Below are positions 36,032 through 51,000 of a stretch of 64,000 nt of DNA, piece after piece; the stretch's first letter is position 1; every line of letters begins with the position of its first letter. Source of the stretch: Sinotaia quadrata (taxonomy: Eukaryota > Mollusca > Gastropoda > Architaenioglossa > Viviparidae); the NCBI GenBank assembly GCA_028829895.1, contig CM054179.1, forward strand, positions 110,649,375 through 110,713,374, in the 5' to 3' direction. The position numbers were made by a program, and so were the translations under genes. The notes under the pieces were generated by a model that was given only the letters and a program-made list of their open reading frames with translations, was not told where the DNA came from and made no database searches.

Positions 36032-39000
36032 CGTGCGTGTGTGTCAGTTTATTATGACAAATCACTTGCGAAAGAATTACAACTGCTTACATAGAATATA
36101 TAATAAATAATAGGTTCATTTAAACAAAAAAATCTGACTGTATATTTGTCTTTATCATTATAATAAGTAATGTTTCAGTTTTTATTATTTCTTTTTTAAT
36201 ATAATAATTGCAGTTTTATTTATAAACATTTTACCTAACCTATAATTCTGCCATTGCCATCTTGCTTTCATACTTTTTTTCACATTTGCATTTAAAGAAT
36301 TAATTTCTGCACAACACACCTAGTTTCATCCGCTCAGATTCACCAATTTGCTGCGATATGTGCTGGCAATGATTGTTCCATGCAATTGATTTCAGGATCA
36401 TTTAAAAAAAATGTGTGTGTGTATATATATATATATATATTTATATCAACTGCTGCATTGCCATTTACCCAGTTGAAGGTTTTAATTATTTGGATATTTT
36501 TAACTATGTATAGAAGTGGGTACTGAAGATTTAAATGAGCACCATATGAAAAGGCTGGCACTCCATTTACAACTTGTCCCAACATCTCCGTACACAACTG
36601 TCATGTTTAAAATAACAATGGGGTTGTATATGTAATATTGAAGGACAAAATTTTATATGTATATGAAAAGTGTTAATGGATGCTATTTTTACTGCAATAT
36701 TTACACACAAAACTAAATTAGGAAAGAAAAGCTAATGAAAATGTAACTCTAAATAAAAACAGTTGTGGTGCATGCATTTATTTTCTGTTTTTTATTTGCA
36801 GCTATTTCTAACCCTAAATTTTCTCTTAAAAAGACTCCTAACCCTAATCTGTCTTCCTAAAAACAGGCAAAACCCGATTGTCGTGTGCACTTCATTGTAC
36901 AGAGACACTCCCAATTGAACAAGAATGAACTTAAAAACAAAGCCTGCAGAAACTAACACAACACTTGATAACCCAAGTTGGCCTCATGCAATCAACCCTT
37001 CTGAATCAGAACTGATCTGAATATTGCAGAGTTACTTCAGTATATATGCATAGTTGACAATACGCTGAAAGGGGTGGATATCTATGAGCCAAATATGCCT
37101 CTAAAGGGCATATAGCACCCATTCAAGATGCATAAATACATTATTATTGTTATTCTAATTCTATGTTCTGGGCATTTGTAACTCGCGTCTAACCTGAAAA
37201 CACTACTCAAATTGATTGCCAGTAATTAAATTCTTGAAAATAGATACAAAATCACAATATTTTATGAGAATATATTACCTTATGATAGCCTACTTGTTAT
37301 TTTTGGGGCTCGCAAATGATATTTTTCCACTTGCAAATCCACAATTTGCGAGTGGGATTTTTGAGGATTGTATGTGTGTATATGTAATATATTCTTTCAA
37401 ATATAGCGTTATATAGAAATGTATATGTTGAAAAATTGCTTTTTATATCTCTTTTTTTATAGTAGTTATGTTAAAGTATTAATTTTTTAGTATAATTTTA
37501 AAAATATTCGATTAACACTTTTTAACAAAGAAATAGGAAAAATTGTTGTTTTTGTTGTTATAATAACTTTGAAAAATAACATACATTTTGTAAAGACTCA
37601 CTAAAGCTGTATGTATGCAGGTAATTTTTGCCCCATTTGTCGCAAGTGCTATTCAGATGATGACTGGGAGTCCAAGATGGTGCAGTGCTCTGTGTGTGAC
37701 TGCTGGGTACATGCAAGGTGTGAGGGTTTGACAGGTATGTTAGCTTCTTTGTTCTTACATAGATTATAGTTATAAATGATAGAGAAATTTGTTCAGTAGA
37801 ATAATTTTCTTATCAGTGAGTATTTTCTGTGGTGTTTTTAAAAAAACTATTTAAAGTATTAATAAAGATACTGCACACAAAAAGTGACAGGATATCGGTG
37901 TTCACAGAAGTCGAGAGAAAGCATGAGAATACAGATGGACTGCTGCTCTGTCAAGTAATGTGGCTAATGAGGTCATGTCTGTGAATTGCAGAATGTTAGA
38001 TCCAAATCACAATACAGAATACCGAGTGCTTGAAGTCCATGATTTGGGCATGGTGTCCACAAACAGTGCTTATTGGACTTTTAACCATTCAGTCATTTGT
38101 TGCCAATGCAATTTCTAAATTCACCCAAGGATACTCTTACTAATGATGTCATATGATTCCATCCTACCAAGAGAGAACAGAGGAGACAGAGAGAAGCAGA
38201 ATGAGAAGCTGATCCAGAGAAAAAGTGAAATAGAAACTTTGCTTAAAAAAAATAAAAGATTGCAGCACAAGAAAGACAAAGAATGGGTGACATATGCATT
38301 AAGATTTCTTGCTGATAATGTTTAATACTCAGTAGTAGCATATACTTTTGAGAAAGAAAATATATACTGCTCAGAACCCAACATTAAATGTTATTTTTAG
38401 ATTTTAGAAAATCAACTTTAATTTTGCAACATGTTATTCTTGACTTTGTGTTTTTCAGTCAACTGCATTCGCTCTGGTACAAATATCTAAAAAGAAAACT
38501 ATTTTTATTAAACTTTCAGATTTGAAGCATTATGAAGAAATATAATAATTCTCAGTAGCATTTGTTATTTCACAAACTTCTGTCAAAAATATTATCATGT
38601 TTAAAATTAAAATGTTATAAACTGTAATTTTTAAATTTCATGTTTATTCTCCATTGTATATGGTATTCTACTAGTAAACCACATTTCATTTTTAAAATAT
38701 ATATATTTTTTTGTGCAAAAAAAAAAAAAGTAAAAATTTCCTCAATTTAAAATCATTCTGGACAGGCATTAACGTATATTGGGAAACATTTAGCATATTC
38801 TTATAATAAATGAAAGTTACTCATATTTTTACATTAATTATTTCATTCAGTAATTTTTAATGTCGGTAATGTAATTTAACTAAAAAACGATTATGTAAAA
38901 AGACAAGTCCTATTTTAGAAAGAATCAAATTAATAAAAATATTACATTAGATTAAAATATTAATTTGTTTTAAAATTGTTTTTGCAATACAGTAAATGTA

Positions 39001-42000
39001 TTTAGCTCTTGCTTTTAAATGCATTATGAATGCTAAAATAAAACTAATTATGCAATATACACTTTATATATGTATTTTGATGATGTCTCTTATTTTGGCT
39101 TTAACAAGTTTTTAATAAATATTCAATAATAAAAGCATTCGTTATTTAAACATAGCTGTAATACTTCTGTTTAAGAGATATTTGTGTACATAATGCAACA
39201 TTTTAATTCCTTTTGTTTAATGGCAATTCTTTGTTCTGACTAAAAGCTGGAGTCATACCTCACAGATGATAATGTAGTGTGTATATTATAAGAACATTTT
39301 TTCGTTATTGAAGTTTCAAGCAAATCAGACATAAAAATATACAGTATTTCATAATTTTGCTCCCATCTGTGTTATGTCTAAAGAAAATGAATCTCTTGAG
39401 CTTTGCAAAGTAAAATTTTCATTGATTTAATTTAGAACAAATTTACCTTTTAACACACATTTTTAAAACTAATTTGTATTTAACCAGCTGTTGTGTGTTT
39501 GAGGTAGTTTTAAAATGTTTATTTTTATAAATGTCACACTTGTTGTTTTTAATTTACTGTCTGAACCACTCTAAATGTAGCATTTTAAAATTTCTTTAAA
39601 ATATATAATTGCAATATATATCTTAAAAATACATGTATTTGTTGCCATAGAATGTATCCAATTTATTTTGGTGTCAGGAAGTGTACAAAAAAACCAGAAT
39701 TCCTCACTATTTGCCTGAATATTATCTCATCCTTCCATGTATGGTTATTGTGAGGATTTATCTAAAAATTCTATTATTTTTATTTTCTTTTAAAACCAAA
39801 TGAAAATAGTGTTTCTGCATCACAAAATCAACCTGCAATTCTGAAACATGTCCACACATGTATTACACACACATGCCACATACATGCATACACACACACA
39901 TGAATGAAACTTTATTAATTGAGAACTGCATTTTGCAGATGAAATGTATCAATTCCTATCCTACCTGCCAGAAGATGTGCAGTATACATGTCGAGTATGT
40001 TCCCCTGAAGATCGGGCAGAGTGGAAATCAGTTTTGCGTCGTGAGTTGCTCTCTGGTCTACGAAGCGTGCTCATCTCGTTAACTTCCTTCAAATGTGCTC
40101 ATCATTTGCTGTCTATTGACAACAAAGTAAGAATCTTGCCTGTGTTGTTTCTTAAATGACTAAGTATAGTAATATTTCAGCATATTTAATTTTTGCTTAT
40201 TTTAGACTTAACTTTCAGTTTGTATAATTGAGTTTTGAACAGCTGTTTTGCAATCTAGATTTGCAATACAATTTTTTTGTTCAGATACCTATATCCTTAC
40301 TATGTTGCAAGGTTATTTTTTCTTGTTAATCAGACATCATTGTGCACAGTTACAGATGAGTTAATGCAAGACTAGTGTTTGGATAGATTCATTTAGATTA
40401 AGTCAGCCATCATTGTTATTACAAGGAAGTTGACCATAGGAATATATTGCATTTAATGATGCTTTGGTTTGATTTATAGTGCATTTTTGAGTTATTGTCC
40501 AATCAACATGTGCAATTTAAATGATTAGTTTAGACATCTTTCTATAATGATAATTTCTGCAGTGGGCACTGTTGATGCCAGTATAATGTGGGTTCACAGG
40601 TACTCTTTTGTTTGGAGAATATTACACTTGACAGAAGTAAAGCACTACACTTTTTTTAACAAAATGATATTGCTTTCAGCACCATTCCCTTTGATAAGCT
40701 GTTACCTACTTAAACTTTTCCAGGACATTTGAAAGATTTAAAATTATGTATTGGAATTTATATACTTTAGATAAGATTATTTTCCACTTGGCCTTGAATA
40801 ATACTTTCTTTGTTTTTTAGAAAGAAGAAGAGAGACTGCAGAAAGCTCTTCAGAAGAAGAAAAGCAACCGTCTTTTTGCACAGTCAACAAATGCAGGTGA
40901 TGAGGAACATGCAGAAAATGAAACTGTGGGAACTGGGGAAGATTCAGACTCTTCATCACCTATTCAGGTTTATAATAAGAACCCATCTAGCTCTCTTGAC
41001 ACATCTCCATCAGATAGCAAATCAGAATTGTTTTCTGATCAAGAAATGGTCAGTTCAAAAGTTGGAGGAAGTGAGACATACAGAGATGTGGAAGAAAGGT
41101 CCACAGCAAACATTATAGTTGATGGCTTGCTAGCTGAAACCAAAGGATCTTCTACCTGTGATATTGCTCAGGGATCGTTGGATAAGGCATTCAAGATGTC
41201 TGAATTGGGTATATTTGAAAGACTTGTGCATGGATGCAGCTCAGAAGATTCAAAGCCTGATTCACAGACTTCAGATAGGACTAAACATTCTCAACCTCTT
41301 TGTACCTTGGAACGAACAATTACTTCTGAGTCATCCAATACTAGTGAAACTGTACCTTTACAACCTGACTCAGTTCCTTCTTTAAAAACTCTGACTTTTG
41401 GTTCTCTTAATGCAAACCAAACCATTATTGATGGCACTAATGACAACTGTAGCCCGAGTAACACAGGGACATCTAATGTTAAAACTGTATCCAGTGTTTC
41501 CAGGAATCTGTTTGAAGCATTTATGTCTGTGACACATTCGGACGAAAACTCTTGCATAGAGTGCACTGCTGTAGATAAAAAGTCAGACGAGAGCAAAGTG
41601 CAAGAACTTCTGAGTGAAGTCATTGAAAAGACTTCAGCATCATGCTCTGTGGAGGAACAGTCACATATTCACTCTATAGAGGACGAAAAGAAAGAAGCCA
41701 CTTTGAATACAAAAGTAGAAATTGACAGTTCAGTAGATTCAGTAAGAACTGTTGTTAGTAGCCCTAATGGTGTGACAAACAAACAAGAGATAAGAGGATG
41801 TAATGACAGTGAGATCAGTGAATCAGGTGATAACACTGATACAGACAGGATTTGCACTATGCGAGCTAGTGCTTTGGAAAATACAGAACATACTAGTGTG
41901 TGTGTTACTCAGAGTGCTGAAGACAGGAATATTTCACCATTTTCTGGTACTGCAGGTCGGGAATTTCCTCGGGATTTCCGTGCAGTTAGGCTCAAGTTAG

Positions 42001-45000
42001 ACTCACAAATGTATAATAGTGTGGTGAGTATATTATGCCTCATTGATGTGAGTTTCTGTGTTGTGTGTGCATGCATGTTTATTGTATGCTTTATTACATG
42101 TTTTTCAACAAATTGATAAATATATTGACTGAGACATGTTTTCTTAATTGATATTAGGCAGTTATTTGTTCAGTGTTTTTATAGATGCTTACATCAGTGA
42201 ATGAATTATTTGCTTAGTGTTTTTGTAGATGTAGCAAAACAATCTTTATCAACTTTTCATAAATAGGAAAAATCATTGTAAACCTGAATATCAAATCCAT
42301 CAACAGCAAAAAATATCTTTATACAATTTTTACTCTACAAATGGTATTAAAATACTCTTATCCATTCAAAATATTTAATCTTCTTTATTCCTGAATTTAT
42401 TTTGGAGATGTATAAACTAAACATGCTTGCATTTTGTTGTAAGTCAGTCATTTTCCAACTTTTTCATAAGCGGATATTCAAAGATATAATAAAACAAATG
42501 CTTTCAGTTTTCACTTCCACTGACAGATATTCCTTCTTTTATATTACAATTATTACTTAGATGTGAAGTGGAACTATACTCAAACTGCATCATAAGGCTG
42601 TACCGAAGTAACATTTGCCAATTATGCCAATTGTTAAAATTGCCGATACCGATTATGAGACTGATTATTTCATTATTTGTTTTATAACATTAACAAAGAC
42701 TGGTTCAGCTATTAGTGTAATGCAAGTAGGTATTTTGCTTTGTGAGTTATAACAAGGTTGTAAATGTGTCAAGTGAATATGAACATCTATACAAAACAAA
42801 AAGAGACTGGATAAGAAGGGCATTGCTATTTATAGAAAACAACAATCACACAAACATAAAAGTTGAAAAACTTTAAAACTAACACTTATGAAACTTATGG
42901 TTTGCCAATTCAAGATATAAATGAATGAAAATGTATTAAGCTAGTCTTTTAATTTACTTACAATAATGCAGATTGCCATTACTAGATTTCAATAAATGAC
43001 TAAAAAAAAATGTTAATAACAAAAGCCCAATAATAATTAAAATTAATAATATGCATACTTTAAGACTAAGTCACTGTACACTGGCTGCAACTAATAGTAA
43101 TACTGACAGTCTAGTTGAGGTAGGTTGTATTTAACTAAGCAACAGTAACATTTCTCCCTTCTTGCCAAATAATGATCCACAACAATCCAGAAAAATCTGG
43201 CCTGTGCCACTAAACAGCTGCTTGCTTGGAATGCTTGAAGCTGGTACAGACAGATAACGTCTACTCATCAATCTAGCTAATTTGGACAAGTAGGGGAACT
43301 GAAACTGGTAAGCGTTCCATCAACCTTATATGTCTTCTTGTGGCAACAGAGAGCTGGCTAGATACAATTCAAGCATCACGTCAGCATTGTCATGGATGTG
43401 GGTTGTTTCATTGACGGTGCAGACAGGTCCGTTACAGGTTTATCACAGGTTCGTCACAGATAACAAATCCCAGAGACACGATTTTGATGGTCTAGTGGCG
43501 TTTGTTTCAGTTTCATGTTTTTGGGTTGGGGGTTCCTCCAGATTGTCAGCTGACACAATTATGATTGCATCCTGCTCTATAAGCCATTATTTGGATCTGG
43601 TCACAAGTACTGAAGTAGGCAATGTTTGAATCTTGGATCCAAGATGGTGGCCAAGACAAGCTTCTTGTTGCTGGCAATGTCATCAAAGTGTGTGTTTAAT
43701 GACATCAACACATCATGTTGCATTATCTGAATACCTTGACTCGCTTCATGCTCTCGAGCCAGCAACATTCTGAGCATTTTCAGCATAGAAAGAATGATGT
43801 ATACTGATGTTTGGCTATCACTTACTTCTTTGGTAATGTCTGCAAATGGGGCCAACATGTCCACAATATTGTTAATCAAGACCCTCTGTTGGGCTGTAAG
43901 GCTAGGCAGGTCGTGTAAGCCCCCAAGATTTGTTTTTGTTCATATAATGAAACCAACATATTGTATGTGAATTCCAGCATGTCAGGACACCCTGGGCAAG
44001 TTTCTTATAGGCAAAGGCAATTTTTTCCTGCTGCTCTTCGAGCTGCTGTTGTGCCAGTAATTGCTATGGATCGAGAGATTGCCAAAATATCTTTGACAGC
44101 TCATTGCAACAGAATGCCATAACTGATGAAGAGCTGCATTGTGTGTGCAAAACAGCTGATGCTGTCGATTTTAGCCAGATGCATTGCTTTAACCATGTTT
44201 GCACCTCCGTCATGCAGGAGAACATGGATGTGAGTTTGGGGAATGTTATATTCCTCTCATAATTTGTCCAGTTTGCTTGCCAAATATTCTCCTTTGTGTG
44301 ATTCATCGAGAGGTGTTGCTGCTAAATTTACCTGTTTCCGCTATCCAGTATGCTGTAAGACTCAACTAGGATACACTGACGGACAGGTCTGACCATGCAT
44401 CAGAGATCAAACTAAGGTCAGATTGGGCAGAAACTAAATAACGCACCTTGCTTTGTATCGCTTTATGCATGTTATTTATCAAAGATATGGAAAAGTACTT
44501 CCAACTTGGAATTTTATAACACGGTTCTAACCTTGGCCATCCAATGTCAAATTCCAATCTCTTCAACAACGGAAATGGTTGCACATCTACTGCCATGAAC
44601 TCTGTAGTAGTTTTGTGCCAGCTAATAGCTCTTGGGTCGTCAAATGCAAGTGGCTGCTTCCGACCAGCATGGCGTCAATAGTCAGAGTACGAGGAGTTGC
44701 TGCAGCTGCTGAAGTTAAATGTGCAGCATCCTTTTCTTTTTTATCTGCCAGAAACAGGCGATGTTCGATGATGTGCTTGCAGTGCAAGTGCTGGACAAGA
44801 TTTGATGTCAATAGTTTATAGAATCCTTTCCACCTCTGGAAATGTATGCTTTGCAAAGTATGGAATTTGCTTTGAATTCATCGACTGTTTTGTGTTTACT
44901 TTAAAGTAATTCCAGATTAAACTTGAGTGTTTTGAGTTCGACATTATGCATAGACTTGGTAGTATATTTATTAGTGTACAATCTTACTACTAAGTTGTTC

Positions 45001-48000
45001 ACATGGCTGGATGGATGCATGCACCACACTGCGAGACGTGTGCTGAAGCAGCTCAGCAGCTGGGGTATCCATTTATTCCTTAATTTCCAATTTTAATTCT
45101 CATTTTAATTCAAGCCATTCAAGATGAATGTTATGACTAAACTGGCACTGATTATTTCTGCCGATACCTATAGTATTATAGTATGCTGATTGTTGTAATA
45201 ATCGGCCCGATTATGAAAATGGTCAATTAATTGGTACAACCTTACTGCATCATGTACATCTGTGTGTGTTTGTGTGTGTCCATTATTATTTATGCAATTT
45301 AACCTGAGTGATTTTGTGTTGCTTAATGATCTTGTCATGGAATTTCTGATAGTTAATAACTAATCAAGTGCACAACTTTAAAAAAAAAAGCAGCTTCTCT
45401 AAAATGTTATGTGGGTGTGGGGGTATTGAGGGGTGAATGGTAGATTTTGATGATGCCTTCCTGTTAACAGTAACACCATCAAAAATGTAACGGGGGTGGG
45501 GAGAGGTGTGTGTGGGTGGTATGATTAATGACATCATGTTTTAAACTTAAAGCGAGTAAGGGTAGAGAAACCTGTGAATGGCATGCAAGAATATAAGTAT
45601 CACAATTAGGCTATTAATTTATTATATATATTTAAAAGCATTATAATTAGACACTTTATTTATTACTTTATCTTTGCTGCATAATATTAATAAGCCTGTT
45701 TTATGTTTAGTTAAGAAAAACAGAGCTTCTTTTGTGATGGTTGATATTTTTTATCACTGGGATTGGGAACAAAATAAGGTTTCCATTTGACAAAGTTACA
45801 GTTTATTAACCCATTATATATAATATATGTATCCAGTTATATGTATAAGTTAATAATTTAGTTTAATAAAGAAAACATATTCGTTATACCCCTGGATGAT
45901 AGAATGAATGACTTCTGAAAGTCTTATATAGAGTAGGTTTATCTTTGCATGTATCTTTGTGTCATTGTTTAGAAAAAATGCATTCTTATATGCTTTTTAT
46001 TAATTTTAATCACTGGTCAATCATTTTAACCTGACACTATACTTGGTTTATGGAATGACCTCTGATAAATATCTTGTTTGCTCTTAAATCTCAATATCTC
46101 ACAAACTCAGATAATAAAGCTAATTTGTATTTTATTTCTAATTTCTTTTGCTCTTAAGAATATGTTTGATTTATGGCATTATTTTTAAAATATGAATTTG
46201 AGTAATTCTGGCTTAGTTTTGTATAGCATTTTTTGTGTGAATAATTATAAATGTATATACTATAAAAAAATAATTTTTCAAATGAACAAAATTCATTAGA
46301 AAAGGCTATTTGCTTTAATGCTTTATCACTGCAAATTCTAAGTCTGACTCCTTTGACTTTAGCAACTGTTCTTTTACGTTGTAAATGAAATTGATTCTGT
46401 TCATCACATGTTTTTCTAAAGTTTTGTAAATTTTGAAAGTTTAGCATTAGTTTGTTTGTACAAGAAATGTTTTCTGGGTCCGAGGGTGATTCTATGGTGA
46501 ACAATTGTACTGCTGAGTACTAGAAGTAGAATTAGCGGATGACAGTAACATAATGGACTTGAAATCATTATAATTTCAGTTTATGAAATAAAAATGTAAT
46601 CACATTTTAAAAATAGACTGTTGTGTGATACATTGCATGTATATCAAATTGTACATGTACTGATTTACAACTCTTGCGTGTTTGTAATATTTACTTATTT
46701 TTGGCCACATAAAACAATTTGCTGGTTCAGTATTTTAACATAGGTGTCTGGGAAGATATTAAGCAAATAGTATTTGTAAAATTACAAAATATTGAAATCA
46801 ATTAAATAGTTTGTTTGTGGGGAAATATTAATATATTTCACTAATTAGAAAAAAAAATATTGACCATATATTTGTATACATCTCTCGCAAATGGCATTGC
46901 TTAAAGTTTACTTAAAGTTATGGAAATGAAGGGGTTAAAGAAAATAAAGTCAGTAATTAATGTAGCATGTATAATTTGGACATATATTCTTAAAATTAAA
47001 AAAAATTTTGGTTCACACATAGGAGTACAAAATAAGACATTTACTGATTTAGCATAACCCATTAGCATTTAAGTGTTTTAAATGAGTGATTATCATATAG
47101 GGTCTGTGTTCATTTCTCCTCTTTTACTATTATTAGTATTTTTGCATTGTTCTTAACTTTCTTTAGGAATGAGATACAAAAAATTACTGCTCTTCTATCT
47201 TTCCATTATTTATACTGACTTTGTGATCAAAATGACACAAAAGAGAGTGTTATTCTTACCGATAAAAAAAGTGTGATCTTGAGAGTCCTCTTGAAAGTGA
47301 CATAGTCTCTTTGTACCTTGGCTCAAGGTCAGCATAATTTCAATTGATGTATATTGAGTGATGGACAAAAGAACATTGACCTTTTGTCTTGCTTTTTTTT
47401 TTTTTTTTTTTTAACTAGTTTTAGTTTCACTTTCAGAAAGTTGACAGTGCATGTTTGATATGATGAGTACAAACTATAGCATGGATGTGCGTGTGTGAAG
47501 AAGGGGTAGAGACTACGGCATATGTTATTAATAGTCTATATTTTGCTGGCTAAAATGCACAGAAATACTCAGTACATTCTTTGGTAGAAGTTTGTTTATT
47601 GAAGATAGAAAGAAAAACTATATTTCTTGGTACATGGTAAAATCACAAAATCTTTTTCAGTCATACCTTGAAAATAGTTGTTCAAACAATTAACTCTTAA
47701 GTGGGATGTTGGAGTATGTGTAACCGACTATCAGCATAAAAATGTTTGAAATATTTTATATATTTATTATATTGTATATTGTTTGACAGTGGAGATTGTG
47801 CATTTGTGATTGAAGGATTATTTAATGTTTGTTGTTTTGTAAAGTGATTGTGTATGTACAGTGTGAGGCATGTATAATAATACTAAGATTGTATGATAAT
47901 ATGTAAAATATTATTAAATAATATTTCTGATTAATAATATACTGAAGCAGTTAACAAAATTTTGTCTCTCCAGGAGTCATTGTCAGGACTATTTTTCTTT

Positions 48001-51000
48001 AATATTTTGTTCATCATGATATATGACATATAAAATAAGTTGATGAAAAGTATTAGCTAAAGCAAGATACAAACTCATACTACATGTACTACTTATAGTT
48101 ATATTAATACATGTATTTTCATTCATTGACCCTCATATTTCTATTCTTGTACACACTTGCAGACATAATGTATGCAACACCCGCCCCACCCACCCACAAA
48201 CATATACACATATATATATTTATGTTTATTTTCAACTAACTTTCCATGAAAATAACTCTGTGGTTCTGCAGGAAGAATTTAATGAAGACATGGTACACAT
48301 CATTCAGACTGCACTTAACAATGATGATCAGTTGCCAACACGGCGGAAACATAACAATTCTGTGCGCTCAATCTTTATGAAAGTATGTACAAAGCATTTG
48401 ACTCTGCTTTATAAGCACCTGCTGCCATTGATATATAATCATGTGTTACCTAGACAATAATTTTTTTCTTCACTTCATCTTTGACTTTGAGAGATCATTG
48501 CCTTTTTACATCACGAGAAAATATTAATGAAATGGTCAGTTTTGGAGCTTACCCTTACATAATAAATTCTTACAATTAATTTCAAATAACTACACTTTCA
48601 GCACTTGAATCTGTTAGTTGCCAATTCATGACATCAACTGCCACTTATTTTGTTAAGAATAACTTTCAAATTTTTGTACTAATAATGAATATTAATGCTG
48701 TTTGCTATATGAAATGTTCATTAAATGCATTAAAATTAAAAGCCTGGTTGTGTATATTGAATGATTTCATTAAATGAATATTGCACTTTGATAAGTAATA
48801 ATAAGATTTTTTTTTTTATAAATTCAGGTAATGGTATTCTTTAATCAGTTAATTACAAAATTTCATAACTCCACTAATTACAGTTCTGATAACTAATTCT
48901 ATTTTCACAAAATTTCAAAACTACACTAATTTACAGTTCTGATGATTGTGCTGCTTTCACAAAATTTTAATCTTAATGTCTGTAGTGTGTGCTTTTATCA
49001 TTGTTCATTCTGCTATTTATAAAATTGATTTATTGAACAAACATAATATTGTTGAAGTAGAATTTTATTTTTTAAAAGAATATGTGAGTGCTACTGTAGT
49101 GAATAATTAATTTTCTATGTAAGCCATGACACTGTCAAACATAACAGTCTTTGACAAAATCAGCAGATCATAGGGAGTAGTTTGATTTTGATATTGTGCT
49201 TATTTAAGTGTTAAGTGTTGAATTTGTAGAGTTTGTATGCACAGTTTCATAAACACTTGTCTTATTTTTGCTGGGTCCTTTGTTTAAATGTTTAAAATGT
49301 AATGATCTGAGTCAGTTTATCTTGTTTTGTGTTGTTGTGTTTGCTGTATATGCTTAAGTCATAAATTAAAATAAAATTTAAACAGCATAAACATAACCTC
49401 CAACTTTTGCAGGTAGTCTGTCTATCTGTCAGAGATTGGAAATTATAAATATCACTTGCTTTTCAATGCTACAAGTATTAGTACTACCTCTATGTTACTT
49501 TATTACCATAATAACTGTTCAGTATTTCTTTTTAACATCACTGCATTGTCAGGTTAATCATGTAAAGTTAGCTTAATGATTATATCAATATATGATAAAA
49601 ATATATGAATTTATTTCTCTGTTACAGTGTTAGTTGGTGTTTTCACAAACATCTTTACACTTGCCTTTATGCTTTCTTTTAAAAAAATGCATTAGTATAT
49701 GAAATCACAAAATTTGCTTAGTCATTTAAAAATAATTGTACACTACCATATTATCCAACAAACAAATATGCCATTTAGTGTACACTTATAACACTAATAT
49801 TGTAATAATATAAGTCAGTAAGAGTTAGTTTCCCATTTATACAGTTGATAATGAGCTAACAACAGTGATTTAAGTACAGTTTTACTTTTCATTATGCTTA
49901 ATCAGTGTGTTACAATATGATCCATGACAATGCTGTGCATAGAACCAGTTTATGCAACTATATGACATGTTTTTAGTTATTATGGCCATATATTATAATT
50001 ATATAAGATTTTGAATGGGATTGGCCAGGCAATGTGCATATAAGCTCGTTATGTGCTTAAGTGATATGCAGATAAGTAGAGAACTCTGAATTTTTAAAAA
50101 TTTATTTATCACTCACTGAGTACTGTTATATATTTGCACCTTTTGCTTCCATTTTCTTTAATGGTCTGTTGTGTAGACTATCATAGAATAGGCAAGTCAT
50201 CACAATTCAAACTGCATGCTGACACTGACAGTAGCCTGTAGTTATTTTAATAAATTTAAATACTCCTGTTTTCAATTATTCTTACACTCAGTTACAGTTC
50301 AAAGAAAGATGTTTTGTTTTATTTTATATTTTAGCAAATGGAGCGATATTTCCCATGGTTCAATGTCAAAACTTGTCAGCTGTGGCAGCACAATCAAACA
50401 CTACCCAAGTAGGTGACTTTACTAAGTTTTATTGTTTATTATTTAATTCACCTCCTACATTCTACTAGTCAGGTAGGTGACCTTATCAAGTTTTATTATA
50501 TAATTTGCTGTCTAAATCTTGTTCCATCACCAAACACTACTCAAGTAGGTGAGTTTACTGAGTTAGTACAATAGTAGTTTTATTACTTAATTTTCACTGT
50601 GCTAATCATTGACAATTGTTCTGAAGGCTTAATTTTTAAAAAGATTATTTTAAAAAAAATAATTAATTAAACATAACAATAGAAACTAACTTTTCTTAGC
50701 AGTAGAAGTAACTCTTCTTTTTCGGTTGACAGAGTTATGCTACACCTTATGTATTTACATCTTGGTTAATTATATTATTATAATTATTTTTTTAAAACCA
50801 AGTTTTGAGTCTTCAGGTATTTTAGTTTTATTGAAAATTGAGTACATTCTTTTCACTGCAGAATATTTTGCCTAATGACGATTATTTTACCATGTTTTTT
50901 TTTTTCTGTGTAATTACTCAGAGAAATTAATAGTTTATTTTGAAGAAAGAGAACTTAGATAGGAGGTAAGTATTTTACATTTCTATCAAAGTTTGGTATT

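Noticed and set aside
36810..36860. CTAACCCTAA-like words suggesting interstitial telomere repeats
   Set aside because: Only isolated words, no tandem array.
38143..38325. Lys/Glu-rich 60-codon frame in intron 11
   Set aside because: No similarity recognised and no phase-compatible splice sites linking it to exons 11 or 12.
46154..46504. 116-codon minus-strand frame in intron 13
   Set aside because: No recognisable domain, composition like random AT-rich sequence.
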